From Campylorhamphus procurvoides (taxonomy: Eukaryota; Chordata; Aves; Passeriformes; Dendrocolaptidae), in the NCBI GenBank assembly GCA_013396655.1, contig WBMV01000441.1:630914-694913 (forward strand): a stretch of 64,000 nucleotides of DNA, in the 5' to 3' direction. How positions within the stretch are numbered: position 1 is the stretch's first letter; each line of letters begins with the position of its first letter. The notes under the pieces were generated by a model. That model searched no databases. It was given only the letters and a program-made list of their open reading frames with translations, and had not been told where the DNA came from. The position numbers and the translations under genes are program-made. Shown here in pieces: positions 11,948 to 24,962 of the stretch.

Positions 11948-14900
11948 CTAATGCAGCAGAAATCAATATCAGCATTATTTTTAAAAAAGGAAAAGCTGGC
12001 TCTCACTCAGCATCTCATTTATTAGGAGATCACAGATGTTCTTAAAAAACGTTAGTAAAGCAGGATAAAATCAGCAAAATGAATATGCATTTGCAATTGG
12101 CACTGCACTGAAAAAAGGCAACATCATTTTTTATGTCATATCAGTCAAGCCGATAGAGGTTTACCAATCAAAACCTTCATTCACACTGAACACACTGGTT
12201 GCCTTAGGCAACTGCCTTTTTTGCCTCAGCAGAAGAGATAACTCAGGTATTGAATCAGATAAACTGTAATTTTTTGGCTAATAAAAGCCCATATGTCAGG
12301 CTTTTATCCTCACAGCAAATCAAGAAATAACTCTGTTGAACCACAGGCTCAAGCAATAAGTCCTTGTAGAGAGTCTTATGTATCTGGCTCATCAGCCAAG
12401 CAAACAGGCAGCTGAGGCTTCATCACCCTCGGGGTGTCTTTGCCATCTTCTCTGATGAGGTTTACTGTCCCTGTAAACTCTCCACAAGCTGCCTCCAGCG
12501 CTCTACTTGCTCACTCATGGCCAAACCAACCCCCTCCAGTGACCAATGCCAAATCAACAGCCAACACGGCCGAGCCGCAGGCACCACACTATTCTGATGA
12601 ATGTTACAAAAGACTTCATGTGATGGAGAGCATAGGCAGACAGCTCAAAGCAGGCTATCTTAAAACAACATTACCTAGATAACACCAGTTTTTCTAGGGG
12701 AGATGCTTGAAAACTTTTCCCTCACCAAATCACGAAGCAGCTCAATGCTATGCTGTGTTTAGAAACCTGCTTTTGCTCCCAAATCCCTTACACTGGTTGT
12801 GAAGTTTTGAGAAAGCTGATTCCACTCAAGACAAATTTTCAGTTTATAATCTTGGCAAAAACAGGCAAAAATTGTGTCAGCAGGCCTCAGATTCGCCAAT
12901 CACAGGACTCCTGCTCCCAGTAAGGGCTCTTAAGACTTTTACTTAAAAGTGTCAGCAGACCAAAACCAAAAGTCTCCTTTTCATTGCCTAACAATTCATG
13001 CTAGGGTAACATAACAGCTTGCTGTTTTACTGTGTTTCTCTTTTCGTACAGCAATTTTTGTATGTACCACAGGAAGAAGGAATTAAGGAAGAGGTGGTTT
13101 TAAACTGTTGTTCCTCCTTGAAGTCCTGCCATAACTTGGTTTCAAGAGGTGAAACTAAAACTTCTGTGTATTGTCTCAAGAGTTCCTTCTCTACAGCTGC
13201 ATTCAGTAACAGAAACCACCTGTGTTGTTCTGGTGAGATCTCAGGATGTGAGATGGTGAACGAGGCTATCGATAATGTGAATTCAGTACTGATTAAAGAC
13301 TCCAGAGAGAGGTGCAGGAAGAAACAAATTAAAGATGTTACAAAAGAAAAGGATGCTCCAGATTTGAGTTGGGTTATTTATATATTTTTTTTTAGGCTGA
13401 AACTTAAGGCTCAGGTTTGTTGCACCTGTATCCTGAATGCTCTCCCATCTCCCAGTCTACAGTCCACAAAAGTTTGTGCATGCGCTAGTACCTTAGCTGC
13501 TCTTGTTCACATCCAGCTCAGTGTAGATAGTTTGTTCAAACCAATACTTGTTTCCCAGCTTTGCAGGCAGGTTTTACAGCTTGCACTAAAGCTGCAGGCT
13601 GCCCTAGCCACAAAGCATTTACCTGGTTAGCCTTCTGCTAGCTGAACTCTGCATGTGATTGACTTGCACCTTGATGTGGTTTCTCCACACAACAAAACAG
13701 ATGTTGAAAGTTGAACTCTGCAGCAGTGCAGGCACCAGAGATGGTTGCAAGAGCATTGTTCTATCCCATATAAGATTTCCTGTGTGCAACTTTGATATTA
13801 ATCAGCTCTCAACATATTTTAAGAAAAAACTCTTCAATACCCACAGGAATAAACAAGTTTGAGAGAGACAACATGGAAGTGGTTAGAGCATCTTTTTAGC
13901 TTCCTGGTCCTCACGTTAAGCAACAGCTTATTTCAGAGGGTACTTTTCAAGTTCCAGAAGAGGTGACTGAGGCAAGGGACATGGCAAGTGGCTTTGCCAT
14001 TTTGCAAACTAAGAAATTTCAACAATTCTGACTGAACCTCCCCCTGTTTTACCAGGGCCTTTCATTAAGAGAACCCAAGCAACAATCTCTCCCCACAAGG
14101 CTGTACTGATGCTTAAAAAAAAAAGTACAGAATTGAAAGACAATGTTTCCAGCATATGATACTCACTGAATATTATAGCAGTAACCACTCCCTAGAGTCA
14201 GTATTCCCATGAAACACATAATAACTGTAAAACTTAGTTTGAAATCCAATGGTACTTTCAGCCAAGTAAGGAAATGTACACAAGAACATTCACACAGAGC
14301 TTGTTTCTGTAGAAAACACAGTAAATAACTGATCAGAATAATGACAAAGATTAAATAAAAAAAGCAGTTAGTGCAGGCCAGACTATAGAGCTGATCAGGA
14401 ATGGCAAATTGGTTTCTTTGTGGTGGGTTTTAAGTAGTTTTGTTTGTTTATTTATTTTTAAGAACTTGGTAAAACTACATGGTTTTACCCAGTAGATAAC
14501 TACAGAAGAAAGAATCATATAAAACTGCACTGTAATTCCGATGCAGCACAACAGAGATAATCCCCAAAACACAGTTTCCTTGCTTTTCTTTCAGCTTCTT
14601 TGGAAGCTTAAAAAGGTTTTAATCAGAAACCTAATGTCCACACATATCTAGATGCAACCAGTACTACAACAAATTCAGAATGATGTGACATACTCCTAAA
14701 CAAGTACAGACTTTATCTTGTACCACAATTAAAGTAGAAATATTGCCTAACTGAAAACAACTTTGTGAAACTCATTAAATGAAGGCTGCTCAAGAGCTTT
14801 ACAGGTTTTTTTACAAGATCAATTTTTAAAAATACCCCTAAGAGTATCTTAGATCTTCTTCCTCTTTTCAAAACTAACCCTGCACATGACCAGAAGATGG

Positions 14901-16459
14901 GGTTACTCAATACTAACATTCAAATTCAGCTCTACAGTAACATATTTCGGTTTTATATGATGTTCACAAAGAAAACAGCTATAGGCATACTAAGCAGAAT
15001 TTAATATATTGAGTTTAAACATATGGTTTTTCTCTACAACTAGTGTACTGTTTTTCATTGTATACTATTAAAATGTAATAAGAGATAACAAATATTAAAT
15101 GCACAATGTGCCTTGTAAGCATCCAAGGTCCAGAATGAGAGATGTGCTAGGTGAGATACTCCATAGAAACTTTAATCACGAAAGCCTACGGATGTGGAGA
15201 GAAATTACTTCATCTCCCACCATGAAATAACAGGCCAGTGTCTAGTGAAAGAAATGAGGACAGAAAAGTCAGGAGATTCCTCGTGTTTTATGCAGGGACA
15301 ACAAAATTACTCAGAGCAGCTGTTCTGACCAGCTCTAGCAACAGTGCCTTCAGAAGGACATATAACCTGAAAGAAGGAGACAGAGGAAGGATGTAGCTTT
15401 AGTGACTCTCTGGGACATGTTGCAGCACTCATAAGCCACTATCACAAGCTATTTAAGATGCTGAAGTAGGTAACAAGGATTCTTATGTTTAAAAAGTCTA
15501 AACAACAATCAAAAAACCCAAACAGAAAACTTAAGTCTAAGCATAACTCTAAAAAAACATTTTGATGTGTCATCTTTTTACAACTTTAAAAATGAACTTT
15601 TCCTGTAGTGGATCAAGTAAATGTGCTTTTAAACTTAAACCTTTCCTTTGAACCAACCTGATCTCAGGCCAGCTGGTACACAACAAGGTACTCCACCACT
15701 ATGAACAATTCTTGTGGTGCTCAACTCCCAGCCGAGTTCAAGGGTTCTCAGAAAATATAACAGCACACTCCTTTACTAAACTGTATGGGTCACACAGGAA
15801 TTGCTTGGGTCACTGCAGGGAGATGGGTGGAGAAGGGCAAGCCACCTCCTTGGTACTCAGCAATTTATCCTAAGCATGTCTAAACTTTAAGAGTCCTCAA
15901 GGAATTCTGCCATGAACATAAAGTTGGCATATGAGTCATCAAAACACAGGGTAGGTGAAACTTAAATTCAGCTACAGCCTGATTTGAACTGACAGAAATG
16001 CCATTTTACTTTGGTGACCATAGCAAGTCATGCTGTATTTTTTGACCAAGATTTACATTAGTTTTACCATAAATAGCTTTATGTTTTCAGTGGGTTACTG
16101 TCACAGTCCAGAAATTATGGCCACTTTAGAAAAAAATTAAAAGCAAAAAGGCAACATTTTTCCTTCAAGATAACATTTGGATTGTAGCAAAAAAAAAATC
16201 ATCCCAGGGCCTACTCAGAAACATGAATTTACATCAATGCACACTGATGATATAAATGTAGATATGTCTTTCTTTAGTCATATTTAATCTTGTTTCACAT
16301 TACTTGCTGAGGCAAATGGTGCAGCAATCACATCAGGAGGAAAAGTCAAGGGAGGGTTTTCCATCCCCACTCCAGAAGTTTCTCACTGATGATTTGGGTC
16401 AATATTTGACTTCAGCACCAAGTTCCTTTCTGGGGTACATAAAAAAGGACACACACATT
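11948..16459. other. Gene-less stretch
   Basis: I see no recognisable gene here. An unusually long plus-strand open frame of about 203 codons occupies 13019-13630. It starts at TTG, its first ATG comes near codon 78, and its product resembles nothing I know. A short hairpin, GGTAAAAC with GTTTTACC around TACATG, lies near 14468-14489. Elsewhere the DNA is AT-rich and unstructured. Confidence 0.4.
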
Positions 16460-16766
16460 TGTTGGGATGCTTTTCTTGTGGGAAAGAAAAAGGGAGTCTT
16501 TGACCAAGGTTGGCAGCTGTATGCTGTAAGATAACCAACCTTGCAGGCCCCCGGGAACCTGGAAGCAGGCTAGATGAGGTCATGCAATTAGCTGCCTTCT
16601 GATAATAACCAATGAGTGATTGTTATGTGTGTGTTGTACCAATGGTCTTAATGCACGTATTGTCAGAAACACTATAAGTGTAGTACTTTCTTTAATAAAG
16701 TGGAGTTTTGCTGTAATCCATATTGGATAGTCTGCATTCTTCGCAAGCCCGTTAACCTTCATTACA
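16460..16766 (+). mobile_element. Solo LTR with 4-base target duplication
   Basis: The 307-base segment begins TGTTGGGATG and ends CTTCATTACA, the TG...CA ends of a retroviral LTR. The base string CATT flanks it at 16456-16459 and again at 16767-16770, as expected for a target-site duplication. Inside are a TATA-like ACTATAAG (about 16670-16677) and AATAAA at about 16694-16699, in promoter-then-polyA order for plus orientation. No internal retroviral genes adjoin, so this is a solo LTR left by recombination. A 4-base duplication suits gammaretrovirus-like (ERV1) elements, but short duplications occur by chance and the family is not identified. Confidence 0.65.
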
Positions 16767-19700
16767 CATTTCCTCCCTACAACGCTTTCTAGAGGAATTT
16801 AACAGGTGTTGGCATCAAATGTTCAAGGACTCTGTGCAGACTGCTTGAACACTGTGTACTGTTCAATCTACCAGAAGAGAAAATATCCAAGTTCTTCTGT
16901 TCCTGGTATCCATATCAGATGGCCGGCAAAGAGAAAGCCCATTGACACTCACTTCATACACTCACTGCACATGAGCGGTGCTTGGTTTCCAACTGCAGAT
17001 TCACATCCCAGCTGGTGAGGAGATACCTCCTCTCTCCAAGATGATTCCCTCACTGCTAGTCAAAACACTCCCCTTTGATGCTTGTACATTGATGTGCTGG
17101 AAGGCTTGTCCTAATGACCTCAAAAATTATTTTCATTTGGAATTATAAAACCTGGAGATAGAGCAATATGTGTTGGTTAAATGGCAAAGATCAAAGAAGT
17201 GTACATTGGTCAGCAAAATAGAAGGGTGAGAGTTGACCATTTGCCATGGTCAACCAAAAAACCACCCGAACCTCCCAAAACAATACGCAACAAAAGCAAA
17301 CAAGATCAATAGGGTCATCATTAAAGCAAGGTCAGGGCAAAGATAAAAGCAGTTTTCAAGATTTTTGCAGTATGTAACAGCATGGAAGAGCCTTGCATAA
17401 TATTTGGTGCCAAGCAAAATCACTGGGACAACTGAAGTACCTGACTACCACAGAATCCCACAGAGATAGTGCCATAAAGATGTAGTTTAATTCTTATCAA
17501 AGGCTGGTCTACCAAGTCCCACAAGTAATACCAAGGAACCTGAGAAATGACTGTTCATGCCCCATTAATGGATACAAACAAGCAAAATATTCATAAGAGA
17601 AGGCAAAAGAAACACAAGGAAGGAGAGTAGATTAAATCCTGGGGTGTTTTTGACCACCTCATTCCTCTACATTGGTAATTTTCTTTAGTTCTGACTGAAA
17701 AACTTCCTATGCAATTATAAGATCTTGCTTTCAGTCTTCTCTATTTCTTGGCTTCATTGCTCTATTTAACAGAATTACTAAGACACAATTTATGTATAGT
17801 AACATTTATAAAGTTCTTCCAGGAATAATATTTAAAACTGAGGAGTAATCATAACACAAGACATATTTCCTTTAAACCAAGGTTTTGTTTGGACAGTGAC
17901 AGAACCTGCCATATTGCTTCAGTCACCTATATCTGAAATCTGCCCTGTAAAAATAGGATGCTTCTAATCTTTAAGACACTGCATGTTGCAGAATATAAAC
18001 TAGGGTTATTTTCACTTGCCATCTGAGAAGCATTTGCTATTTATACTGCATCTTAATTCTGATGCATACCCTCCACCTTAAAACACAAATGTATTTGGCA
18101 TTGAAATAAAAGGGGGAAAAAAGACTCAGTATTCCAACTCATTTAATAATACTGATGAGATCACATTAAAACAAACAACACCCTGCCAGACAGATACGGG
18201 AAAATTCTTAGCACTGTTAGATCAAGTCTTAATGGATTAATTCTGTGAGAAGCTAAAAACCCAGGACTTTTGAAGGCAATACATAATCATGCACCTGCCA
18301 AATGTTCAGAACAGCTTCCTCCCAGGCAAGAATTTACAGCATTGAAGTGACAGTGTTGAAACATGCAGTTATCCTGGATGCTATGTTTGCTTTTTCTTCA
18401 TCTACAGTGAGGAACCCAAGAGGCAAAACTATCACTGTGACTCAAACATGAGAAAGGCTTACTTTAAACACAACTCTCTTCTGTCATGAGCTCTTGGGAA
18501 CTCATTGCATTTATGCCCAGATCCACGAGGGCGCCCAGTTTAACTTACAACTGTTCCTTCATCTTCCTCCTCACCCCATTCCCTATTTAAATCAAATAAA
18601 GCAAACAGCCAGGACTGGAGAGAAACAAAGACACCAATTTGCAGAAAAAACACCTGACTGCTAGCACCAAGTACAGCAGCCATCTTTCACCACATCCCAC
18701 CTCACACCCAGCCTGGTAGGACTGGCAGCAGATGTCACCAGAGGAGCATAAGAAACAGAATGGAGAGAGAGGCACCTCCGAATTTCTCACTTTTTAATTA
18801 AATCCAAATTTTAGAATTTTGGTTTGATTCACCTCTGTTCTCCATTAGAAACTGTTTTAAAATAAATATACTATATTTGGAAGTTGCAGTGTTACATGGC
18901 AGAGTCAGGTCAGTAGAGGGTTAATATTATCCATAGTTCATCCTAGGATGAACCCCTTCCTGAAGAAAGCCAGAAAATCCACCTCCACTTCCAGAGTGAG
19001 AAAACAGCCTTTCACAGAGGGTGCAGATGAGACATACCTGGGCAGATTTATCATGAGTCACAATACAAATCTGGCATTTCAAGAAGTACAGGGTAGCTCC
19101 AAAATGTATAAGATTGATAAAACAGAAAATAAATCAAACAACTGTGAATTCAAGGATGAGTAGTAGTACCAAATGACACTATTTTAAGTAGGATAAATCT
19201 ACCTAAAAACACTAACGAATTGTATCAATGTTCAATGCTTGTAGAAAGAAGGATTTGCTCCTACAACAAGTAGCAAAAATAATTTTACAAGCTTGCATGA
19301 AAGCCCCTGTAAGACAATCTATGACAGGTACCCTGTCGGCAATAAAGTTGCGTCATTGTAAAACTATTGAAAAGAGACAAGAAAATACAGCCCCACTGAC
19401 AATCCCATCTTAGTCCTGCAAATGACCAATACACATTACCTGAGGGCTTGCAAGAAAACCTTTCAGTCTTGAGGTGAAAAGGGAAGTAAGCCCACTGCTT
19501 CAAGATGCAATGAAGGGGAGAAGAGAAACAAGCAAATGGCTTTACAAAATCATCTCCAAGGGCTTGGCTGTGAAGCAAGAAAATTGAATTTAAGAGATGA
19601 ATGGCAGCTGGTTTGTCACAGGAGAAAAGTAAAATCAAGAAATTCACCTTGTTTTGAAGATTACTTTCCTGCCTTTAGACTGGGTTTCAGTTTCAAGCAT

Positions 19701-22692
19701 TCAGCCCAACCTACAGTAAAGTTGTAAACTACTTTATGAGTGTAATTCATGATTCAATGGGTTGTCCTGTTTGCTTTGTCTTAATTGCAGAGACTGTCTG
19801 ATTATACCAGTTTCATTTAAAGGTTCAAAGTTACGGAAAAAAACCCCAAAAATTATGAAGTTGTCCTTACTTTCCATCATTCAACTATATACCATCTCTC
19901 ATAATTTCAGTTTTTCTCCTCTCTTTACATTCAAGGAAAGAATAAAAGTCAAGACAAAGTCCTCTGACTTTAAATCAAGACTTGTTAAAATAATGAGAAA
20001 TATCCTAACAACTACAGAAATTTTATACAGAGGAGGTGAAAGGCCTCATCTAAAGTTACAGACAAGCACAAAATTCAAACCGTTCTTTGATGGTACTAAG
20101 TAACCATGTAAGAAATTGGGAAGGAATACCATTCCAACAAAATTGAATACTGAATTATGCAACATATGTTACTGCTTGATTAATAGCTTAAGGATATCAC
20201 TGACTATAAAACACTCAGTAGAGAATGACATATCCTGGCAGTTCATCTCCAGTGCTCATGCCCAAGAGATACAGTATCATTATCTTGCAGCTGGCTCCAC
20301 TTCTTTGCACTGCTCCATACTACAGGGAATTTGGATTTCATAGTTCCAGGGCTATTTCTGGACAAACATTAGAGGGCGAGAAAGCAACATGAGGTTATAC
20401 CACCAAAGCCTTGCCTAACAGAACAGTTATCTCACAAAGCCATCAGGCTAATCAAAAACTAAAGAACTTTTCCCTGAAAAATTACAGCTTTACAAACTTT
20501 TAAGTGCAGTTCCATCATTTAACCATTGCTGCATTGTGTTCTGGTATGATATAAAGCACATACCTGATGTCCTGGTGTCCCAGGTTTATGCAGTGTGAGA
20601 ATGGAAACCACACCTCCCACCATCAATTTTTAAGTCATCAAACATCAGGAAACGCGTTTCTCTGCAAAGTCCCACAAGATTCTGCTGCTGTTCAAATGTG
20701 ACTAATTGTTTCCATGTGAATTACTGTTTTATGATTTGCCTTAAAAAAACCCAAAAGTCTGGAAGGCATTAATTGTTAAAAATTAATGAACAGACCTTTT
20801 ACCTCTTACTTTATACTCCAATATCAAGAGGTCCTCAGTGAAGGATTTGATTAATTTGAGCAGAATTGACAGAGGCTGCCCACACAGCCCTTCCTTGCCA
20901 AATTATAAGTGTGCCTTAGTAGGTGCATGATCACCCACTTCCTTCCACATGATGCAGAATTGATGTTTTCACCCATGAATCTCTGAGCTTATATGGAAAA
21001 GCACCCAGATCTCTGTACCTGCTTGCAGGCATATGCTTGCTACTGAAGCAAGCAAGGTTCTTCCCCCCTACCTCCCAACACACACACTGCACACTGACAT
21101 GCAAATGCTTAGGTAGTAAGTCATGAATAAAGACATGAACAGGGAACTTTATCTTTCATATTATTCAAATAATTAAGTTAGGGAAGATGTTTCAATTACA
21201 TATGATAAGCATAAATACCCAAGAGACTCATTCACAGGCTAAAAGGAGATCAGGATAGAGATACAAACAGGAGGGGGAGGAAAAAAAATTAAAAATAATA
21301 ATCAATGTACACACATACTCATATCTGTTCCCCAAACCTGGCAACACACAACTCTCTTCATAAAAAAATGCTTAGGGATCATTTCTCCCCACCTTGTTTC
21401 CATCCCTCCCAGCAACACCCACACAGGAGTTACAAAAATTTTCAGGTTTGTTTCCACCTGCAAAGCCAGCAGGCAAATCAGAAGTAAAAACAAAGTGCTA
21501 AATAAATAAATCTAATTTAGTTAGAGCAGCATTCCTTCTTTCCTTCCAGGCCATGAACTTCAGTGATGGGTTTTAGAACCCCTTCTGTATCTGTGTCCAC
21601 AAGCTCTGTCTGGGAAGATGTGTCACGGCCATGACATTTGACTCTCCATTCCAAGCATGGGCCTGGGCACAAGTGCAGCACTGCCAGAAGCTTCCTTCTC
21701 CATGATTACTTTTTCCTGCTTGAACACATTCCCACTCTGAATGTGTAAAATTGTTGGAAAATGCCCTTTGCAAATGTACTGACTGCAGTGTAACAATTCT
21801 TGCTTGTAACACAGGCATACACTGGAGCAGCCAGCAGCTGACACTCGAGCACTTCACCCATCACTATCAGCATTCCTGCAAAGATGCACACAGCAAAAGC
21901 CGAATCCTAGTGTAAAAATACAAATTCTCAGCTGCAGGTGAGTATGATCAGTGAGGGAGATAACATCAGCAGTGTAAAAATGGATACGTGGAACTTACTC
22001 TTTCAAGTTTGGGCTACACAGAATTTATCTGTCCTTTCCATGCTCTGCCAAACAGCTGAATCAATGTATTTTATTCACGCACTGGAGATGCCCAGTCACA
22101 AGATGTTATTTCTGCCAACTGGGCTCAAATACAGACTCAGGAGAACACATCTCGAGGGCTGACATGATCTGGATCTGTCACTGTGCTTCCTAATTCCCTT
22201 TGAATTTCACTCCAGCTCACGAAGCCCAGAGCTGGCTATAAGCAGGAGACTATACCAAACAGAAGAGGCAACCTTCATGCATTGCATGGGATAGCTTCTG
22301 CAATGGGAAAGAGACGTTCTGGAGGATATCTGCAAATTTCTGATTGAAAATGAAGGTTTATGTTGTCTTTTTTTTTTTTTCCTTTTTTCTTCAGCTTTGT
22401 CTGTTCCAAAACCAATGGTGTTAGGCTGGAACAAGAAGTGCTCAACTTCAAAGATAAATTATTATTATTGTTAGTAATCAACATAAAGCAAACTGCAACA
22501 ATCAAGACTAGTAGATATCAGTTAGTCAAGGAAAGCACTAAGAGTCAAAAAAGCAGCAGCAAAATTCAGATTTCCAAAGAAAAGCTGGCTAGCAACCCCG
22601 GGTACAAGTGGCCCATGTTTCAGCATGGCTGGTCCCAGCTCAGCATATTTCATCAGCCAGAGACTTTTGGGTTCCTCTGACGGGTCCCTCAC
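16767..22692. other. Gene-less AT-rich stretch
   Basis: I see no recognisable gene here. Minus-strand splice-like sites occur (donor CCAG|GTATGT near 19036, CTCAG|GTAATG near 19440, ATCAG|GTATGT near 20563). I could not pair them with strong acceptors and clearly open frames. A pyrimidine-rich tract lies at about 22368-22391. Confidence 0.4.
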
Positions 22693-22925
22693 CATGTAGT
22701 TAAACAGGTTCAAGCCAGTTAAAGATATAAGATAACTGAAAGACACATTTGTATTAAAAAAGCCCCAAACCCGAGCAGCCAGTGCCAACCCATAAAAATA
22801 CGACCATTGGCAGCTGCACAGGTTGAAGTAAATCTCTACTGTTCCCCCATTTTTTTTGATCTGGCATGTGTCCATTAACACCAGAGTGCCATGGCAGTAC
22901 AAGGCATCCACATCCAGGGTAAAGC
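22693..22925 (-). other. Candidate coding exon, 233 bases (minus strand)
   Basis: On the minus strand, acceptor GTTATTCTGTAG ends at 22926, with a branch-point-like CACTGAC upstream. It leads into 233 bases that end at donor CTACATG|GTGAGG, with the GT at 22692-22691. One frame stays open for 77 codons and includes DVDALYCHGTLVLMDTCQ and EIYFNLCSCQW. The wider open frame reaches 22522. An inner acceptor (TGTGTCTTTCAG, near 22736) would give a 43-base version. The translation is hydrophobic and cysteine-containing, but I know no family it matches. The pyrimidine tract before the acceptor is weak. It could be a chance frame. Confidence 0.2.
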
Positions 22926-24189
22926 CTACAGAATAACTTTGTCAAGGTCAGTGACAGTCACAGCTGGAACTAAAAGCCTGATTTTTTGCAGTGGTCACTT
23001 ATCTAGACTTCACAACAAATGAGAGCAGAAGAGGAATGTCGTTAGTGAAGTCAGTAGATAGCAGGAAAGGATGCAACTCTGCAAAATTTAAGAAAGCAAA
23101 ATATTTAATAATCAGATCGAACATCTGATAAAAAAGCTGGGTTACAGTGTATGTTCTCAATCAACCAGCTATCATCAGATAAATATGTAAAGTTTCCTTG
23201 CAAATTTTCTTTTTTTAATGGCTTTTAAAATAGGTGTTTCAAAAGTAGACATAAATTTGTTTGTAGCATTTCCTTTTTTTGTTTTCTTAAGTGGCCTATT
23301 GGATCTAGGTTAGGGTAACACTTCTCTCCCTCGGAAATGTTATAATTTCTGAAATAACCTTACATGGTGCAGTATTCCCATGAACACATGGAAAAGAAAG
23401 ATTTACACCTATAGTCCTATGGCCAGTACTAACATCTGCTAGCATATAAATTCCAGATAAAAATAAAACCTTTCTAATAACTTCAGAACCTCTTGATCAA
23501 GATTTCTAGAATCAACATCAAAAACTAATTGAGCAGGGAGACCAGCTAATAGTGCTATTAGTGCTAATAGTGCTAGAGTGCACTCTCTAGCATACCGGAA
23601 AAAGTAATACACAGTCTAGAGACCTGAAGAAGCAGTGTAATTCAGCATTATTATGAAGTTCTAGGCAAAAGGGATCAAACATTACACTACCAAGAATGAT
23701 ATCTTGAGTATCCAGAACGCTGCCCAGGACAGCACAGCAAAGCTCACCGACTGACTTCCCGTACCAGCAGGGAGCACACGAGGATGTGTGGCTGCAACCA
23801 CTGGATGCCTGAGGCTGCAGGGCAAAGAGGGATGGAACAGCATAAAATAAAAAGTGCATTACATAAAGTAAGTGCCTATCCACAGAATGGGCTATGAAAA
23901 TGGATGTTTCTCACACCTTTAAAAATTTTTGGAATTAAAAATATGCACCTGCTTTGAAGTAATGTCCTTCTGTGATATGCTCAAATTCTCTGCACAAGAG
24001 TTAGATTATAAACTCTTTACTCTGCAGGTGATGAGTTTGTAAAGGAGATAACATACAAAAAACCCCAAAAGTAAGAAATAGAACTTTTCGTTAAATATAA
24101 GCACTCAAACCAAGCAAATTTCCATTTGTAACAGGATTGCTAACTATGATCAGGGCATTCACAATATTCCCTCAAACCACAACAGAAGA
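22926..24189. other. Gene-less stretch
   Basis: I see no gene here. The only structure is the small repeat at 23546-23600. Confidence 0.5.
23546..23600. repeat. Short tandem 9-base repeat ending in an imperfect palindrome
   Basis: Units CTAATAGTG, CTATTAGTG and CTAATAGTG follow head to tail, then CTAGAGTG. The last unit opens a near-palindrome, GCTAGAGTGCACTCTCTAGC, with two unmatched bases. It is a small, imperfect structure, probably replication slippage. Confidence 0.6.
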
Positions 24190-24644
24190 ACCATAGAATC
24201 AGCTGGGTTGGAAAAGACCTCTCAGATCATCAAGTCCAACCCTTGATCCACTACCACTGCAGTTACTAGACCATGACACTAAGTGCCACATCCAGTCTCA
24301 GCTCAAAAACCTTCAGGGATGGAGAATCAACCTTCCCCAGCTAATTCCAATGTCTGCTTATCCCCTCTGTAAAGAACTTCTTCTTAATATCTAACCTAAA
24401 GCTCCTCTGGCAGAGCTTAAGACCATGCCCTCTTGTCTTACTGCTGGTTGCCTGGGAGAAGAGGCCAGCTGCCACCTCACTACACTCTCCTTTCAGGTAG
24501 CTGTAGAGAGTGATGAGGTCTCCCCTGAGCCTCCTCTGCTCCAGGCTAAACAACTCCAGCTCCCTCAGCGTCTCCTCACAGGACTTGTGTTCAATTCCCT
24601 TCACCAGCCTTGTTGCTCTTCTCTGACTATATCCAGGCTCTCCC
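24190..24644 (-). mobile_element. CR1: CR1 LINE, 3' portion (minus strand)
   Basis: The plus strand shows the reverse complement of CR1 in correct order: the 3' tip ACCATAGAATCAGCTGGGTT, then GACCTCTCAGATCATCAAGT, then AAGAACTTCTTCTTAATATC, then AGGTAGCTGTAGAGAGTGAT, then GAGGTCTCCCCTGAGCCTCC, and finally the stretch before CCAGGCTC. About 455 bases of 3' untranslated region and the end of the reverse-transcriptase frame remain. Long frames here are accidental readings of the repeat. The 5' truncation is typical for birds. Confidence 0.93.
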
Positions 24645-24803
24645 CAAAGCATGGGTTTCTGGGGTTTGACTCCCTGCAATGCTACCCTCTCAATCAGAAA
24701 TATTGCACCAAATCTTTCCTGCAAAGGGACAGCACTCATAAGCCAGCCACCGCTATTTAGCGGAGGTGGGGCAGGAGAGGCAGGGTGGGCAGAAAGAGAA
24801 ACA

Positions 24804-24902
24804 TCCAAAAAAAAATCCCCCAAAAACCCCACAAAAAAAAAACCAACAAAAAAACCCAAGAACAAAAAAAAAAAACCACCAACAAAAACCAAAACAAAAC
24901 CA
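24804..24902. repeat. A/C-rich low-complexity tract
   Basis: Runs of A broken by CC and CCC fill about 100 bases. It follows the CR1 copy after about 160 bases of unassigned sequence. The strand bias fits the A/C excess of the plus strand across 1-52 kb. Confidence 0.85.
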
Positions 24903-24944
24903 CATATGTATGCAGAGTTCATTCTGAAGTGCTGTATCATTGCC

Positions 24945-24962
24945 TTTTTTTTTTTTTTTTTT
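24945..24962. repeat. T18 homopolymer
   Basis: Eighteen T in a row lie 42 bases after the A/C-rich tract. There is no retrotransposed gene or SINE body next to it that I can recognise. Confidence 0.9.

Noticed and set aside
13870..13930. GTGGTTAGAGCATC motif resembling the tRNA-like head of a MIR SINE
   Set aside because: The match is short, and the MIR core and tail are absent.
19225..19440. Possible LTR fragment around CAATAAAGTTGCG
   Set aside because: No TG...CA ends, no TATA region and no match to the other LTRs here; an isolated AATAAA is not enough.
24341..24940. 199-codon minus-strand open frame
   Set aside because: It is mostly an accidental reading of the CR1 copy and of the A/C-rich tract beside it (giving Phe/Gly-rich junk), not a gene.
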